This document shows, in pieces, positions 26,059 to 34,868 of a stretch of 64,000 nucleotides of DNA. Positions within the stretch are counted from its first letter, which is position 1. Each line of letters begins with the position of its first letter. Location of the stretch: positions 36,634 to 100,633 of the forward strand of contig NZ_JACCCL010000004.1 of assembly GCF_013408665.1 (NCBI RefSeq), given 5' to 3'. Origin of the DNA: Sporosarcina sp. JAI121. Its GTDB lineage: Bacteria; Bacillota; Bacilli; Bacillales_A; Planococcaceae. The notes under the pieces are model-generated. The model worked only from the letters and a program-made list of their open reading frames with translations, did not search any database and was not told the origin of the DNA. Made by a program: the position numbers and the translations under genes.

Positions 26059-27861
26059 ATGAGCAAAAAAACCTATTCAGAAGTATGGGATCTTGATGTA
26101 TTTTTTAAAGGCGGCAGTGAATCCCAAGAGCTGCGGACTCACCTGGATGATTTACAGAAAAAGCTCGATTCGTTAGAAGAAGCGGCTTCAACATTTCAAA
26201 TTCCTCAGTCGGTCGATGCTTCGGCAGAAGTTGCTGAACTCATAGAAACGTTGAAAGATGTTGCACTAGATATGTCCCAAGCAGGTGCCGTAATCGGATG
26301 TTTCCTCGCGGCGGATACGACTGACAAAAAGGCATTGCAATTGCAAGGAGAAACCGGCTCACTTGGGGCCAGCTTCTCTACGGCGGGGCTTAAAATCCAG
26401 CAAACGCTTGCAAAAGCGGATGAAGATACATGGAATGGACTTATGGAATCAGACGATCTCAAAGAATTTGCATTCGTGCTGAACGAGTGGCGTGAAGAAG
26501 TCGAGTTGAAACTGTCCGAAAAGGAAGAGAGTTTAATCACATCCTTGAGCGTCGACGGTTATCACGGCTGGGGACAGTTGTATGATATGCTGGTCGGCGA
26601 TATTAAAATAAAAATCGAACTGGACGGAGAGGAGAAAGAACTTTCAGTTGGGCAGGCGAATAACCTAAGTTCACACGAAGATGCACAAGTGCGAAAACGT
26701 TCATTCGAAGCATTGGAAGAAGCTTGGGAAGGAAAAGAGGATTTCTTCGCATCAGCGTTGAATCATATTGCCGGTTTCAGACTTGAGGTCTATAAAAAGC
26801 GCGGGTGGGATTCCGTTTTAAAAGAACCCCTTCTCCGCAACCGGATGAGCGAAGTGACACTGGATGCGATGTGGGGAGCAATCGGTGCAAATAAATCACC
26901 ATTCGTGGAATACTTGGACGCTAAGGCGAGAATGCTAGGAACTGAAAAGATGAATTGGTATGACATGGATGCCCCGGTAACAGCGTCAACAAAAAAGATG
27001 GCTTATCAAGAAGGTGCAGAATTCATCTTAAAACATTTCGGGGAATTTGGTCCGGAACTTGAAGCGTTCTCCCGGCAAGCGTTCGAAGACAGCTGGATTG
27101 AGGCGGAAGACCGTCCCAACAAACGACCGGGAGGTTTTTGTACGGGAATGCCGGCGTCGGAACAGTCCCGTATCTTCATGACATACAGTGGGACCATGTC
27201 GAATGTTGCAACTCTTGCACACGAGCTCGGCCATGCGTTCCATTCGTACGCACTGCGTCCTGTCCATTGGATGAACCGCGGTTATGCAATGGGGGTAGCT
27301 GAAACAGCATCGACTTTTGCGGAGATGATTGTTGCAGACGCTGCTGTTAAAGCTGCCGAAACGAAAGATGAAAAAATAGCATTGCTGGAAGATAAAATAC
27401 AACGCAGTGTAGCATTCTTTATGAACATCCATGCTCGATTCCTTTTTGAAACAAGGTTTTATGAAGAACGCAAAAATGGGATCGTGCCGGCTACAAGATT
27501 GAACGAGTTAATGGCTAAAGCCCAGAAAGAGGCTTACGGAGACGCACTTGATACGGTCCATCCACACTTCTGGGCGTCGAAACTCCATTTCTATATTACG
27601 GGCGTACAGTTTTATAACTTCCCGTACACATTCGGTTATTTGTTCTCCCTCAGCATTTACGCAAAAGCTTTGGAGGAAGGGGAAGGGTTCGAGCAAAAGT
27701 ATATGGCGCTTTTACGGGACACTGCCGTTATGAGTGTAGAAGACCTTGCGATGAAACATTTAGGCGAGGATATTACGAAACAGGCATTTTGGGCGAAAGG
27801 CGTAGCGCTATGCGTCAAAGATGTTGAGGAGTTCTTGGAACTTACTTCGGTAAAAGGGTGA
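26059..27861 (+). CDS. pepF: M3B oligoendopeptidase F-family
   Basis: A 600-residue zinc peptidase with LAHELGHAFHSY (HExxH) at about 385 and the third ligand in GVAETASTFAEM about 25 residues later. The N-terminal helical half and total length match PepF/YjbG-like enzymes that degrade cytoplasmic peptides of 7-17 residues. ATG 26059 has GAGGGGG upstream. The longer frame that starts at 26014 begins next to the promoter -10 (TATAAT near 26001-26006, extended -10) and is rejected. A GNAT gene follows after 7 bases. Confidence 0.9.
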   Translation: MSKKTYSEVWDLDVFFKGGSESQELRTHLDDLQKKLDSLEEAASTFQIPQSVDASAEVAELIETLKDVALDMSQAGAVIGCFLAADTTDKKALQLQGETGSLGASFSTAGLKIQQTLAKADEDTWNGLMESDDLKEFAFVLNEWREEVELKLSEKEESLITSLSVDGYHGWGQLYDMLVGDIKIKIELDGEEKELSVGQANNLSSHEDAQVRKRSFEALEEAWEGKEDFFASALNHIAGFRLEVYKKRGWDSVLKEPLLRNRMSEVTLDAMWGAIGANKSPFVEYLDAKARMLGTEKMNWYDMDAPVTASTKKMAYQEGAEFILKHFGEFGPELEAFSRQAFEDSWIEAEDRPNKRPGGFCTGMPASEQSRIFMTYSGTMSNVATLAHELGHAFHSYALRPVHWMNRGYAMGVAETASTFAEMIVADAAVKAAETKDEKIALLEDKIQRSVAFFMNIHARFLFETRFYEERKNGIVPATRLNELMAKAQKEAYGDALDTVHPHFWASKLHFYITGVQFYNFPYTFGYLFSLSIYAKALEEGEGFEQKYMALLRDTAVMSVEDLAMKHLGEDITKQAFWAKGVALCVKDVEEFLELTSVKG

Positions 27862-27868
27862 ATATGCA

Positions 27869-28414
27869 TTGATTTTGCTTGAAGGGCAAACGAGTTACTT
27901 GCGAATACTGACTGAAGATGATGCTTTCATCTTCACGGAATTGATAAGTGATAATAAAGAATACTGGTCTATATTTGAACCGAGGCATGATAGCAGTTAT
28001 TTTACTGTTGCGGTTCAACGGGATAAAATCAGGGAGTCGATCTATCAGATGAGGGACCGTCGGGAATACAATTTCGGTATTTTCGATTCGGCCACTAGTC
28101 GGCTAATTGGTCATATTTCTCTATACAGCATTAAAAGACTTCCGTTTTCCAGCGGTTTCATCGGATATTCGATTGATGAGCGGGAAACAGGCAGGGGAAT
28201 CGGTACGGAAGCGGTCCGCCTTGTCACGAAATTCGCTTTCGACAAAGTCGCTTTACATCGGGTGGAGGCATATGTTTCACCGCGTAATAGCGGATCTATA
28301 AAAGTGCTGGAGAGGTCCGACTACCATCAAGAGGGGCTTATGCGAAAACTTCTTTATATAAATGGCGTCTGGGAAGATCATTACATGTATGCCATTGTTG
28401 AAGATGATTTTTGA
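27869..28414 (+). CDS. GNAT acetyltransferase, RimJ/RimL type
   Basis: A 181-residue GNAT protein. The acetyl-CoA binding motif A is YSIDERETGRGIGTEAVRL, preceded by GHISLYSIKRLPF and followed by HRVEAYVSPRNSGSIKVLER, the typical RimJ-class segment with Asn-Ser. These enzymes acetylate N-termini of ribosomal proteins or other amines; the substrate is unknown. It begins at TTG 27869 with AAAGGGTGA just upstream, overlapping the end of pepF, so it is probably co-transcribed with it. Confidence 0.85.
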   Translation: MILLEGQTSYLRILTEDDAFIFTELISDNKEYWSIFEPRHDSSYFTVAVQRDKIRESIYQMRDRREYNFGIFDSATSRLIGHISLYSIKRLPFSSGFIGYSIDERETGRGIGTEAVRLVTKFAFDKVALHRVEAYVSPRNSGSIKVLERSDYHQEGLMRKLLYINGVWEDHYMYAIVEDDF

Positions 28415-28452
28415 AAGGGTAAGACCGCGTGGCGGAAATTGTCAGCTAAAAT

Positions 28453-28488
28453 AAAAAGCCGATTCCTGTGATAAGGAATCGGCTTTTG
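28453..28488. terminator. Bidirectional terminator between GNAT and carbonic anhydrase
   Basis: Perfect 14-bp stem AAAAGCCGATTCCT / AGGAATCGGCTTTT. Confidence 0.88.
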
Positions 28489-28517
28489 TCTATTTCCCGG
28501 GAAATATGCCAGAAATA

Positions 28518-29093
28518 TTATTCCTTGGCATTGAATTCATAGCCGTCCACGATGGTATCAAGCTTACCGGTGTCAGGGTGAACGACAAGTCCGTGGATGG
28601 CCACTTTTTTATCCATAAGGGGATGGTTACGGACAGCATCAACACTTTGCTTGACGCTTTCTGTCACATCACCGAAGCCGTGCAGCCATTTTTCCATATC
28701 CACCCCGGAATACTTCAATGTTTTAAAAATATCTTTATCAATCCCGCGCTCTACCATTTTTTTTGTGAGATTACCTGTGTCGACTGCACTCATACCGCAA
28801 TCGTGATGACCAACAATGTAAACTTCGTCGGCACGTAACTCATAAACCGCCACGAGCAGGCTTCTCATAATACCGCCAAATGGATGTGTGACAACTGCAC
28901 CGGCACTTTTGATGATTTTAGCGTCACCATTTTTTAAGTTCATCGCTTTTGGCAACAATTCAGTCAATCTTGTATCCATACATGTCAAAACCACAATTTT
29001 TTTGTCGGGAAACTTTGTTGTTGCGTATTGTTCATATTGTTTTTCGCTTACAAATGTTTCATTGAATCCCAGGATTTCTGAAAGAATCGTCAT
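28518..29093 (-). CDS. Beta-class carbonic anhydrase
   Basis: A 191-residue protein with CMDTRL (Cys-x-Asp-x-Arg, about residue 38) and VGHHDCGM (His-x-x-Cys, about 95), which supply the zinc ligands and the Asp-Arg dyad of beta carbonic anhydrases. The size and segments such as AGAVVTHPFGGIMRSL match the B. subtilis YtiB-like clade. It interconverts CO2 and bicarbonate in the cytosol. GGAG precedes ATG. Confidence 0.92.
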   Translation of the reverse strand: MTILSEILGFNETFVSEKQYEQYATTKFPDKKIVVLTCMDTRLTELLPKAMNLKNGDAKIIKSAGAVVTHPFGGIMRSLLVAVYELRADEVYIVGHHDCGMSAVDTGNLTKKMVERGIDKDIFKTLKYSGVDMEKWLHGFGDVTESVKQSVDAVRNHPLMDKKVAIHGLVVHPDTGKLDTIVDGYEFNAKE

Positions 29094-29150
29094 AATAATC
29101 TCCTATCTGATAAGTTTTTATTAATCATACTTGAATATATGTAAAAAGAA

Positions 29151-29174
29151 AAGAGTTGCCAAGAGGCAACTCTT
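29151..29174 (-). terminator. Terminator of the 46-residue membrane peptide gene
   Basis: Perfect stem AAGAGTTGCC / GGCAACTCTT with a 4-base loop; on the minus strand a T-rich run follows. It overlaps the last codon of the gene. Confidence 0.8.
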
Positions 29175-29313
29175 AAAACTTCGTTTCTGGTTTCGGATCT
29201 ATTGTGGAAGCGTCAGAAGCCGGCATAACTGAAGAAAGAAAGTGCATTATGAAAATTGCTGCCAAACCTATGACAACTGCAAAACCGATAACTGTAGTGA
29301 ACATCAAGCCCAT
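29173..29313 (-). CDS. Small single-pass membrane protein, 46 residues
   Basis: The product starts MGLMFTTVIGFAVVIG, with one membrane helix to about residue 27, then an acidic/polar tail ending PKPETKF. AGAGGGG lies 8 bases before ATG and its own terminator overlaps the stop. No family recognised. Position between the carbonic anhydrase and aminopeptidase genes gives no hint of function. Confidence 0.6.
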   Translation of the reverse strand: MGLMFTTVIGFAVVIGLAAIFIMHFLSSVMPASDASTIDPKPETKF

Positions 29314-29421
29314 ATATATGACCCCTCTCTACATTGATAATTTGATACTGACTTCATTATACAGTAAATAACCATATTAATTAAGGGGTTCATGAAATGT
29401 TTTTAGTAATTGTGACGTTTT

Positions 29422-30654
29422 TTAGAATGCCCAGTTGCCCTTTCGGAACACCGGCTCGCAAGACCCATCTGAAAGGATGCCATCAATATCCATTTCTTCG
29501 GAGCCGATCATGAAGTCGACATGTGTGATGCTTTGGTTCAAACCATGTTCCACTAAATCTTCACGCGACATCGTTTTACCTCCCTCGATACAAAACGCAT
29601 AAGCACTGCCAAGGGCGAAATGATTCGATGCATTTTCGTCGAACAGTGTATTATAGAAGAGCAGGCCTGATTGTGAAATCGGTGAAGCATGCGGAACGAG
29701 TGCAACTTCACCGAGATATTTTGCACCTTCGTCGGTGTCAACAAGGCGCTGTAAGACCTCTTCGCCTTGTTCGGCTGAAACGTCTGTTACACGTCCATCC
29801 TTGAAAGTGATTTTAAAATTATCAATGATATTGCCACCGTAGCTTAACGGTTTTGTGCTGGATACATAGCCATTGACACCCGTTTTCAGGGGGACGGTGA
29901 ACACTTCTTCGGTCGGCATGTTCGCCATGAAAGTGTGCCCCTTTTCATTGACGCTACCAGCCCCGCACCACAAATGCCCTTCAGGCAATTCAACGATTAA
30001 GTCTGTACCAGAGCTTTTATAGTGAAGTTTGTGGAAACGTTTATCATTCAGGTAGTCGACTTTGGCATGTAAAGTATTGTCATGATCGATCCACTCTTGG
30101 ACAGGGTTTTCTTTGTCGGCCCGAACTGCCTTGAAAATTGCTGTCCAAAGCGCTGAAACTTGTTCCTCTTCCGGAAGTTCCGGGAACACTTTCGCAGCCC
30201 ATGCCTTGGAAGGTGCAGCTATGACAGTCCAGCTGATTTTGTCCGACTGAACGTACTGACGGTATTTGTCGAGTGCTTGACCGGCAGCTTTTTGTGAATC
30301 ACCAATACGTGATGGCTCGATACCTTTCAGTAAATCGGGACTTTGGGAAATGATGCTCATGAACGCCGCGCCTTTTTCGGCAAGCTGTTCACGTTCCATC
30401 ACTTTCCAATCAGGAAACTCGGAAAATGAATCAGCGGGTGCTTTTTCAAATCGAAGCCTGGAAACCTGATCGTCGGACCAATCCACGAACACTTGACGCG
30501 CGCCCGCTTCATAAGCAACTTCAGTGATAAGTCGAACGAATCCAATATTATCTGTTGATGCGCTGATGTAAAGATATTGGTCAGGCTGGATATTAACCCC
30601 GACTTGTATTGCGAGTTCAGCGTATCGAGATAGTTGTTTTTCAAAAGTGGACAT
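29422..30654 (-). CDS. M29 family aminopeptidase (AmpS/AmpT-like)
   Basis: A 410-residue aminopeptidase of the thermophilic M29 family. Family markers are the start YAELAIQVGVNIQPDQYL, GTDLIVELPEGHLWCG, the metal-binding NMPTEEVFT (Glu), NHFALGSAYAF (His) and THVDFMIGS (His-x-Asp). It releases N-terminal residues from peptides in the cytoplasm, using Co2+ or Zn2+. AAAGGGG precedes ATG. Confidence 0.93.
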   Translation of the reverse strand: MSTFEKQLSRYAELAIQVGVNIQPDQYLYISASTDNIGFVRLITEVAYEAGARQVFVDWSDDQVSRLRFEKAPADSFSEFPDWKVMEREQLAEKGAAFMSIISQSPDLLKGIEPSRIGDSQKAAGQALDKYRQYVQSDKISWTVIAAPSKAWAAKVFPELPEEEQVSALWTAIFKAVRADKENPVQEWIDHDNTLHAKVDYLNDKRFHKLHYKSSGTDLIVELPEGHLWCGAGSVNEKGHTFMANMPTEEVFTVPLKTGVNGYVSSTKPLSYGGNIIDNFKITFKDGRVTDVSAEQGEEVLQRLVDTDEGAKYLGEVALVPHASPISQSGLLFYNTLFDENASNHFALGSAYAFCIEGGKTMSREDLVEHGLNQSITHVDFMIGSEEMDIDGILSDGSCEPVFRKGNWAF

Positions 30655-31307
30655 GAATGATTACCCCTTTCTTTATCTTTTACAATAGTACCAATTTACT
30701 GACCTGGTCTGCAACGTAAAGCTATGTGGGATATGCTACACAAACTGGGCGTAGGCGCCTTAACAGGGGGGAGGCCGTCGAAAAGGTCCACCATTATAGT
30801 TTGAACTTAGAATTCCCCCTAATATACGCTACGGCTACCACATAAAAGGCGCCTACGCTGGTTCATCCAAGGTATATTGATGGTACCCACTTCATTGATA
30901 AAGGGAATTCAGATAACAAGCGGGCTTTCCCACCATATACCTGGGGATTTACTTACAGGGTTGAATATACATCTTACTCTTTCTGTTGAATAGGTGGACT
31001 AAGCACAGGCGTCCCCAAGCGCCAAAGCGGATTCAGTGGAGTTTTTATTTGTCCTAACTTTCTTGAATAGAATGGATGTTGTTAATCAGTGTGTACGAAT
31101 TTTACTCTATCAGTTGAACAGAAGAACCAGCGCAGGCGCCTCACAGGGGTAGCCGAAGCCATAAGACTGACGACGAAGTTGTCCGGCTTATGGCGAAAGG
31201 CATCCCCGAGCGCCGAAGCGGATTCAGTGGAATTTTTATATATCCTCGCTTCCTTGAAAAGTTGTGACAAAATGTTGAATCTCATTTATTTATTGTTTCG
31301 GCTCACC
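30655..31307. repeat. Gene-free cluster of decayed and intact long-hairpin repeats
   Basis: About 650 bases without genes. It contains repeat pieces at 30746-30780 (left end), 30838-30868 (inverted left end, AAAGGCGCCTACGCTGG on +), a short form at 31004-31030 and the intact copy B at 31127-31224. The flanks of the short form and copy B are similar to each other (CTCTT/ATCTGTTGAA before, GATTCAGTGGA after), so the segment arose by tandem duplication. Confidence 0.65.
31127..31224 (+). repeat. Long-hairpin dispersed repeat, copy B
   Basis: Starts CCAGCGCAGGCGCCTCACAG and ends ATCCCCGAGCGCCGAAGCG. Pairing from outside in: GGCGC/GCGCC, GGGG/CCCC, GCC/GGC, GCCATAAG/CTTATGGC and GACGAC/GTTGTC with a GAA loop. 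Almost identical to copy A at 8961 on the opposite strand. Confidence 0.88.
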
Positions 31308-31334
31308 TAAAGAATAAACCGAAGATGCCGAAAT
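31308..31334 (+). promoter_or_regulatory. Sigma-D promoter of motAB
   Basis: TAAA (31308-31311), a 15-base spacer, and GCCGAAAT (31327-31334) match the sigma-D consensus TAAA-N15-GCCGATAA, 34 bases upstream of motA. This ties the genes to the flagellar regulon. Confidence 0.82.
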
Positions 31335-31367
31335 AAGAAGAAGAATGGAATACTTGGAGGGGCAACT

Positions 31368-32180
31368 ATGGATTTATCAACAGTATTTGGTCTTGTATTA
31401 GGGTTTGTGGCACTTCTTGTCGGTATGACAATGAAAGGTGTCCCGTTAGAAAACCTATTTAATATTGCAGCTATACTAATAATCGTTGTAGGAACGATTG
31501 CGGCGGTCGTTATCGCATTTCCTATGAATGAATTAAAGCGTGTACCGAAACTATTTGGAATTCTATTTAAAGAACAGAAGTTGGCATCCGATTCCGACAT
31601 CATCCGTATGTTTTCCGGTTGGGCGGATATAGCGCGTCGTGAGGGGTTATTGTCCCTTGAAGCGCAAACGGATGAAATCAATGATCCTTTTCTAAAAAAT
31701 GGATTGGGACTTGCGATTGATGGACAAAATGCTGATTATATCCGCGATGTCTTAAGTGAAGAAGTGGAAGCCATGGAAGATCGGCATGCCGCGGGGGCGC
31801 AAATATTCTCCCAGGCGGGAACCTACGCACCAACCTTGGGTGTACTGGGGGCGGTGGTCGGACTGATTGCCGCACTGAGTAATTTGAATGATATCGATGC
31901 ACTAGGTCATGCAATTTCAGCTGCATTCATCGCTACTTTACTTGGTATTTTTACCGGTTATGTCCTTTGGCATCCATTTGCGAATAAGTTGAAACGTAAA
32001 TCCCATGAAGAAGTCCGACAGAAGAAAATGATGATAGAAGGGGTGCTTTCAGTTCTGGAAGGGGAGGCTCCACGCGTCATTGAGCAAAAGCTTGCTTCAT
32101 ATCTATCCGCGGAAGAACGCCGGAAACTGGCCGCAAATTCGGCGGAGAAGGAGGCTGGCCCGTTTGCCGAAGAGACGTAA
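31368..32180 (+). CDS. motA: Flagellar stator protein MotA
   Basis: A 270-residue protein with four membrane helices (about 2-20, 34-52, 146-166, 178-198) and a large cytoplasmic loop. The loop carries the charged residues that touch FliG (region FSGWADIARREGLLSLE), and the AGTYAPTLGVLGAVVGLI helix with its conserved Pro follows. It forms the torque-generating ion channel with MotB. TGGAGGGG precedes ATG. The 3' end overlaps motB by 17 bases. Confidence 0.93.
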   Translation: MDLSTVFGLVLGFVALLVGMTMKGVPLENLFNIAAILIIVVGTIAAVVIAFPMNELKRVPKLFGILFKEQKLASDSDIIRMFSGWADIARREGLLSLEAQTDEINDPFLKNGLGLAIDGQNADYIRDVLSEEVEAMEDRHAAGAQIFSQAGTYAPTLGVLGAVVGLIAALSNLNDIDALGHAISAAFIATLLGIFTGYVLWHPFANKLKRKSHEEVRQKKMMIEGVLSVLEGEAPRVIEQKLASYLSAEERRKLAANSAEKEAGPFAEET

Positions 32181-32922
32181 GAGAAAAAAGGATGAAAATC
32201 ATATCGATGAATCCTGGCTATTGCCGTACTCGGACCTTATGACTCTTCTTCTTGCGCTTTTTATCGTATTGTTTGCATCGAGTACAGTGGATGAAGTGAA
32301 ATTCAACAAAATGTCAGCGGTTTTTAGTGAAGTCTTTGACGGGGGGCAAGGTGTGATGGATAATGCCGCGCCAACACCAGTTCCGATGCCGAAAGATTCA
32401 GTGGGTACCAGCGAAGAGAATTCATCGTATATAGAAGACCAGAAGTCCCTTGGTGAAATTCAGGATAGAGTTGATGACTATATTGCGGTGAACGAGTTGG
32501 AAAATCAGTTCGAGACAAAACTGACGGATGAAGGGTTGCTTGTGACAATTAGGGACAGTATTTTATTCAGTCCGGGTAATGCTACTATCAAACCGGAATA
32601 TATGGGCATTGCAAATGATATCGGAGAATTGCTCGTCTTTGATCCTCCCCGTCAAATCATAGTCACTGGCCATACGGATAATATTCCGATTCAAAATGCT
32701 CAGTATGAATCGAACTGGGAACTCAGCGTTATGCGAGCGGTCAATTTCCTGAAGAGCATTGTGAAAAATGGTGAAATCAATCCGTTGTTATTCAGTGCCA
32801 AAGGGTATGGCGAATTCCAACCGATTGAATCAAACGAAACAGCTTATGGGCGGAGTAAAAATCGTCGGGTGGAAGTACTGATCCAGCCGCTTGTTTTAAA
32901 GGACGGAACTGCGTTTGAATGA
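32164..32922 (+). CDS. motB: Flagellar stator protein MotB
   Basis: A 252-residue protein. A basic N-terminus (PKRRKRKKDE) precedes DESWLLPYSDLMTLLLALFIVLFASS, the single helix with the ion-binding Asp; the motif is given here for residues about 14-39. The C-terminal OmpA-like peptidoglycan-binding domain has VTGHTDNIPIQ and SKNRRVEVLI. The Val in FIVLFAS is the residue found in proton-type MotB rather than the Leu of sodium-type MotS, so H+ coupling is inferred. TTG 32164 is chosen because AAGGAGG lies 8 bases upstream; the longer frame to 32080 lacks a site. Confidence 0.9.
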   Translation: MPKRRKRKKDENHIDESWLLPYSDLMTLLLALFIVLFASSTVDEVKFNKMSAVFSEVFDGGQGVMDNAAPTPVPMPKDSVGTSEENSSYIEDQKSLGEIQDRVDDYIAVNELENQFETKLTDEGLLVTIRDSILFSPGNATIKPEYMGIANDIGELLVFDPPRQIIVTGHTDNIPIQNAQYESNWELSVMRAVNFLKSIVKNGEINPLLFSAKGYGEFQPIESNETAYGRSKNRRVEVLIQPLVLKDGTAFE

Positions 32923-32935
32923 AACCAATACGCCA

Positions 32936-32979
32936 AAAAAAGATTCGCCGGCTATGTATATACCGGCGAATCTTTTTTG
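32936..32979. terminator. Bidirectional terminator after motB
   Basis: Perfect stem AAAAAAGATTCGCCGG / CCGGCGAATCTTTTTT. Confidence 0.9.
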
Positions 32980-32984
32980 TGTTT

Positions 32985-33206
32985 TTAACCTCTTAACGTA
33001 CCAAGCTCGGCTGCAATCGCTTGCATTTCATTCGGTGTGATATTATTGCGTTTCATCACCATTTTGTACATATAGTGTAAATCTTCGTATTTGGAAGTGC
33101 TGAAGTTTTCCGCTTTCATTGCATCTACATTGACCATGCGAAGTTTTTCCGTAATCTTATCAATCATAAAGGAAACATTTTCTGGTGAAGGGTTAGATAA
33201 ATCCAT
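32985..33206 (-). CDS. yfkK: DUF1128 family protein (YfkK-like)
   Basis: A 73-residue acidic protein covering the whole DUF1128 domain (NVSFMIDKITEKLRMVN ... YEDLHYMYKMVMKRN). The family is limited to Bacillales and has no known function. Its neighbourhood (a YihY/YfkH gene and a YfkF-type MFS gene within 8 kb) recalls the yfk region of B. subtilis. GAGGCGG precedes ATG. Confidence 0.85.
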   Translation of the reverse strand: MDLSNPSPENVSFMIDKITEKLRMVNVDAMKAENFSTSKYEDLHYMYKMVMKRNNITPNEMQAIAAELGTLRG

Positions 33207-33280
33207 AATTTCGTCCGCCTCTCGTAAGCTTTGAACTTATCATTTCATTATTCCACCGAACTGTCAAATTGAAAAGGAAG

Positions 33281-34639
33281 TCAACCTCGTTTTGCGGCTT
33301 CTCTCTCCTCTTTCAGTTTTGCGTTGAAACGTTTTGTTTCAAAGACGATGACGCCCGACAATCCGAGAAGTCCAATTAAGTTCGGAATAGCCATAAGTCC
33401 GTTCATTACGTCGGCGAATAACCAGACTGCATCAAGCGTCGCCGTAGCGCCTACAAAGATGACTGCAATAAATACGATACGGTAGTAAATTAAAACTTTT
33501 GGATTCGGGAACAGGTATTGGAAACATTTTTCTCCGTAATATGCCCACCCGAAGATTGTAGATGTCGCGAAGAATATCAATCCGATTGCAACAACCATCG
33601 GTCCGGCACTTCCGAGGAACTCGCCGAAAGCTGCCGCTGTAAGCGAACCGGCTTCAATGCTCTTGTCTTTCCACATACCCGACATGACGATTGTAACACC
33701 GGTGATTGAACAGATGACAAGTGTATCAAATAGTACCTGCGTCATAGAAACGAGTGCTTGACGACCTGGCAAGTCTGTTCGAGCCGCTGCAGCCGCAATC
33801 GGAGCCGATCCGAGACCTGCTTCATTGGAGAAGAGACCACGTGCGACCCCGAAGCGGATAGCTGCACCGATTGCACCTCCGACAGCCGCTTCGCCGGTAA
33901 ATGCAAATTTGAAAATCGTTGCAAAGGCATCTGGAATAAGGTTGATGTTTAAAATCATAACAATCAAACCTGCGATTAGATAGAATCCGGCCATAATCGG
34001 AACGAAGAAAGATGTAACCTTACCGATTGTTTTAATTCCGCCGATGATAACCATTCCACCTAAGACTACAAGAATAGCTCCCGTAACCCAATGGGGAACA
34101 CTGAATGTTGTATTCAAAACATCCGCAACTGCTTTCGATTGTGTCCCGTTACCAATACCGAATGCCGCAATCGCACCGAATGTAGCGAACAATACGCCGA
34201 GCCATTTCATTTTCAGACCGTGTTCAAGATAGTACATAGGTCCGCCGGCCATTTGTCCATTGGCATCTTTGACACGATATTTAACTGCAAGAATTGCTTC
34301 TCCATATTTTGTAGCCATTCCGAAGAATCCGGCCATCCACATCCAAAACACAGCGCCTGGTCCGCCGAAGTAGACAGCTGTTGCGACTCCGACGATATTC
34401 CCGACCCCTACAGTGGCGGCCATCGCTGTCATCAGTGCCTGGAAGTGGGAAATATCACCCTCAGATGTTTTATCCTGATTTCTTGAGAAAACGAGTTTTA
34501 AAGCATAAGGCAACATACGTACTTGTATAAGTCCAAGTCTTACAGTCAAAAAGATACCTGTTCCAACGAGAAGGATAAGCAAAGGCGGTCCCCAAATAAA
34601 TCCGCTGGCCTTATCTAAAAAAGTTGTTAATCCATCCAT
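33281..34639 (-). CDS. Alanine/glycine:cation symporter (AGCS family)
   Basis: A 452-residue transporter with about ten helices. The AGCS signature ALMTAMAATVGVGNIVGVATAVYFGGPGAVFWMW (in parts about residues 68-100) holds the sodium- and substrate-binding unwound segment; GLGSAPIAAAAARTDLPGRQALVS is the second conserved block. It imports alanine or glycine with Na+. GGGGG precedes ATG. It is transcribed alone and diverges from the ytxH-like gene. Confidence 0.92.
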   Translation of the reverse strand: MDGLTTFLDKASGFIWGPPLLILLVGTGIFLTVRLGLIQVRMLPYALKLVFSRNQDKTSEGDISHFQALMTAMAATVGVGNIVGVATAVYFGGPGAVFWMWMAGFFGMATKYGEAILAVKYRVKDANGQMAGGPMYYLEHGLKMKWLGVLFATFGAIAAFGIGNGTQSKAVADVLNTTFSVPHWVTGAILVVLGGMVIIGGIKTIGKVTSFFVPIMAGFYLIAGLIVMILNINLIPDAFATIFKFAFTGEAAVGGAIGAAIRFGVARGLFSNEAGLGSAPIAAAAARTDLPGRQALVSMTQVLFDTLVICSITGVTIVMSGMWKDKSIEAGSLTAAAFGEFLGSAGPMVVAIGLIFFATSTIFGWAYYGEKCFQYLFPNPKVLIYYRIVFIAVIFVGATATLDAVWLFADVMNGLMAIPNLIGLLGLSGVIVFETKRFNAKLKEEREAAKRG

Positions 34640-34804
34640 CCCATTACCCCCAATTAATCTAATTTGTTTTATGTTTAACTCGATTTCGGTTTTCCCCTAT
34701 AAAACCTCACATCCTCTCAGCCCCTAAATTTCGCTATGCTTATTGTCAATATTCCGAAAAATATGTGCTTTCGTCAAGCTTTTTTTTATTAATGAACCAC
34801 ATTG

Positions 34805-34832
34805 TTTGCTTTTGATGATCTCGGGGTATAAT
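34805..34832 (+). promoter_or_regulatory. Sigma-A promoter of the ytxH-yihY pair
   Basis: TTTGCT (34805-34810), a 16-base spacer, and TATAAT (34827-34832), 37 bases before the YtxH-like start. Confidence 0.6.
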
Positions 34833-34868
34833 TATGTAAGCGAATAAGTCTGAATTGGAGGTTTTACA

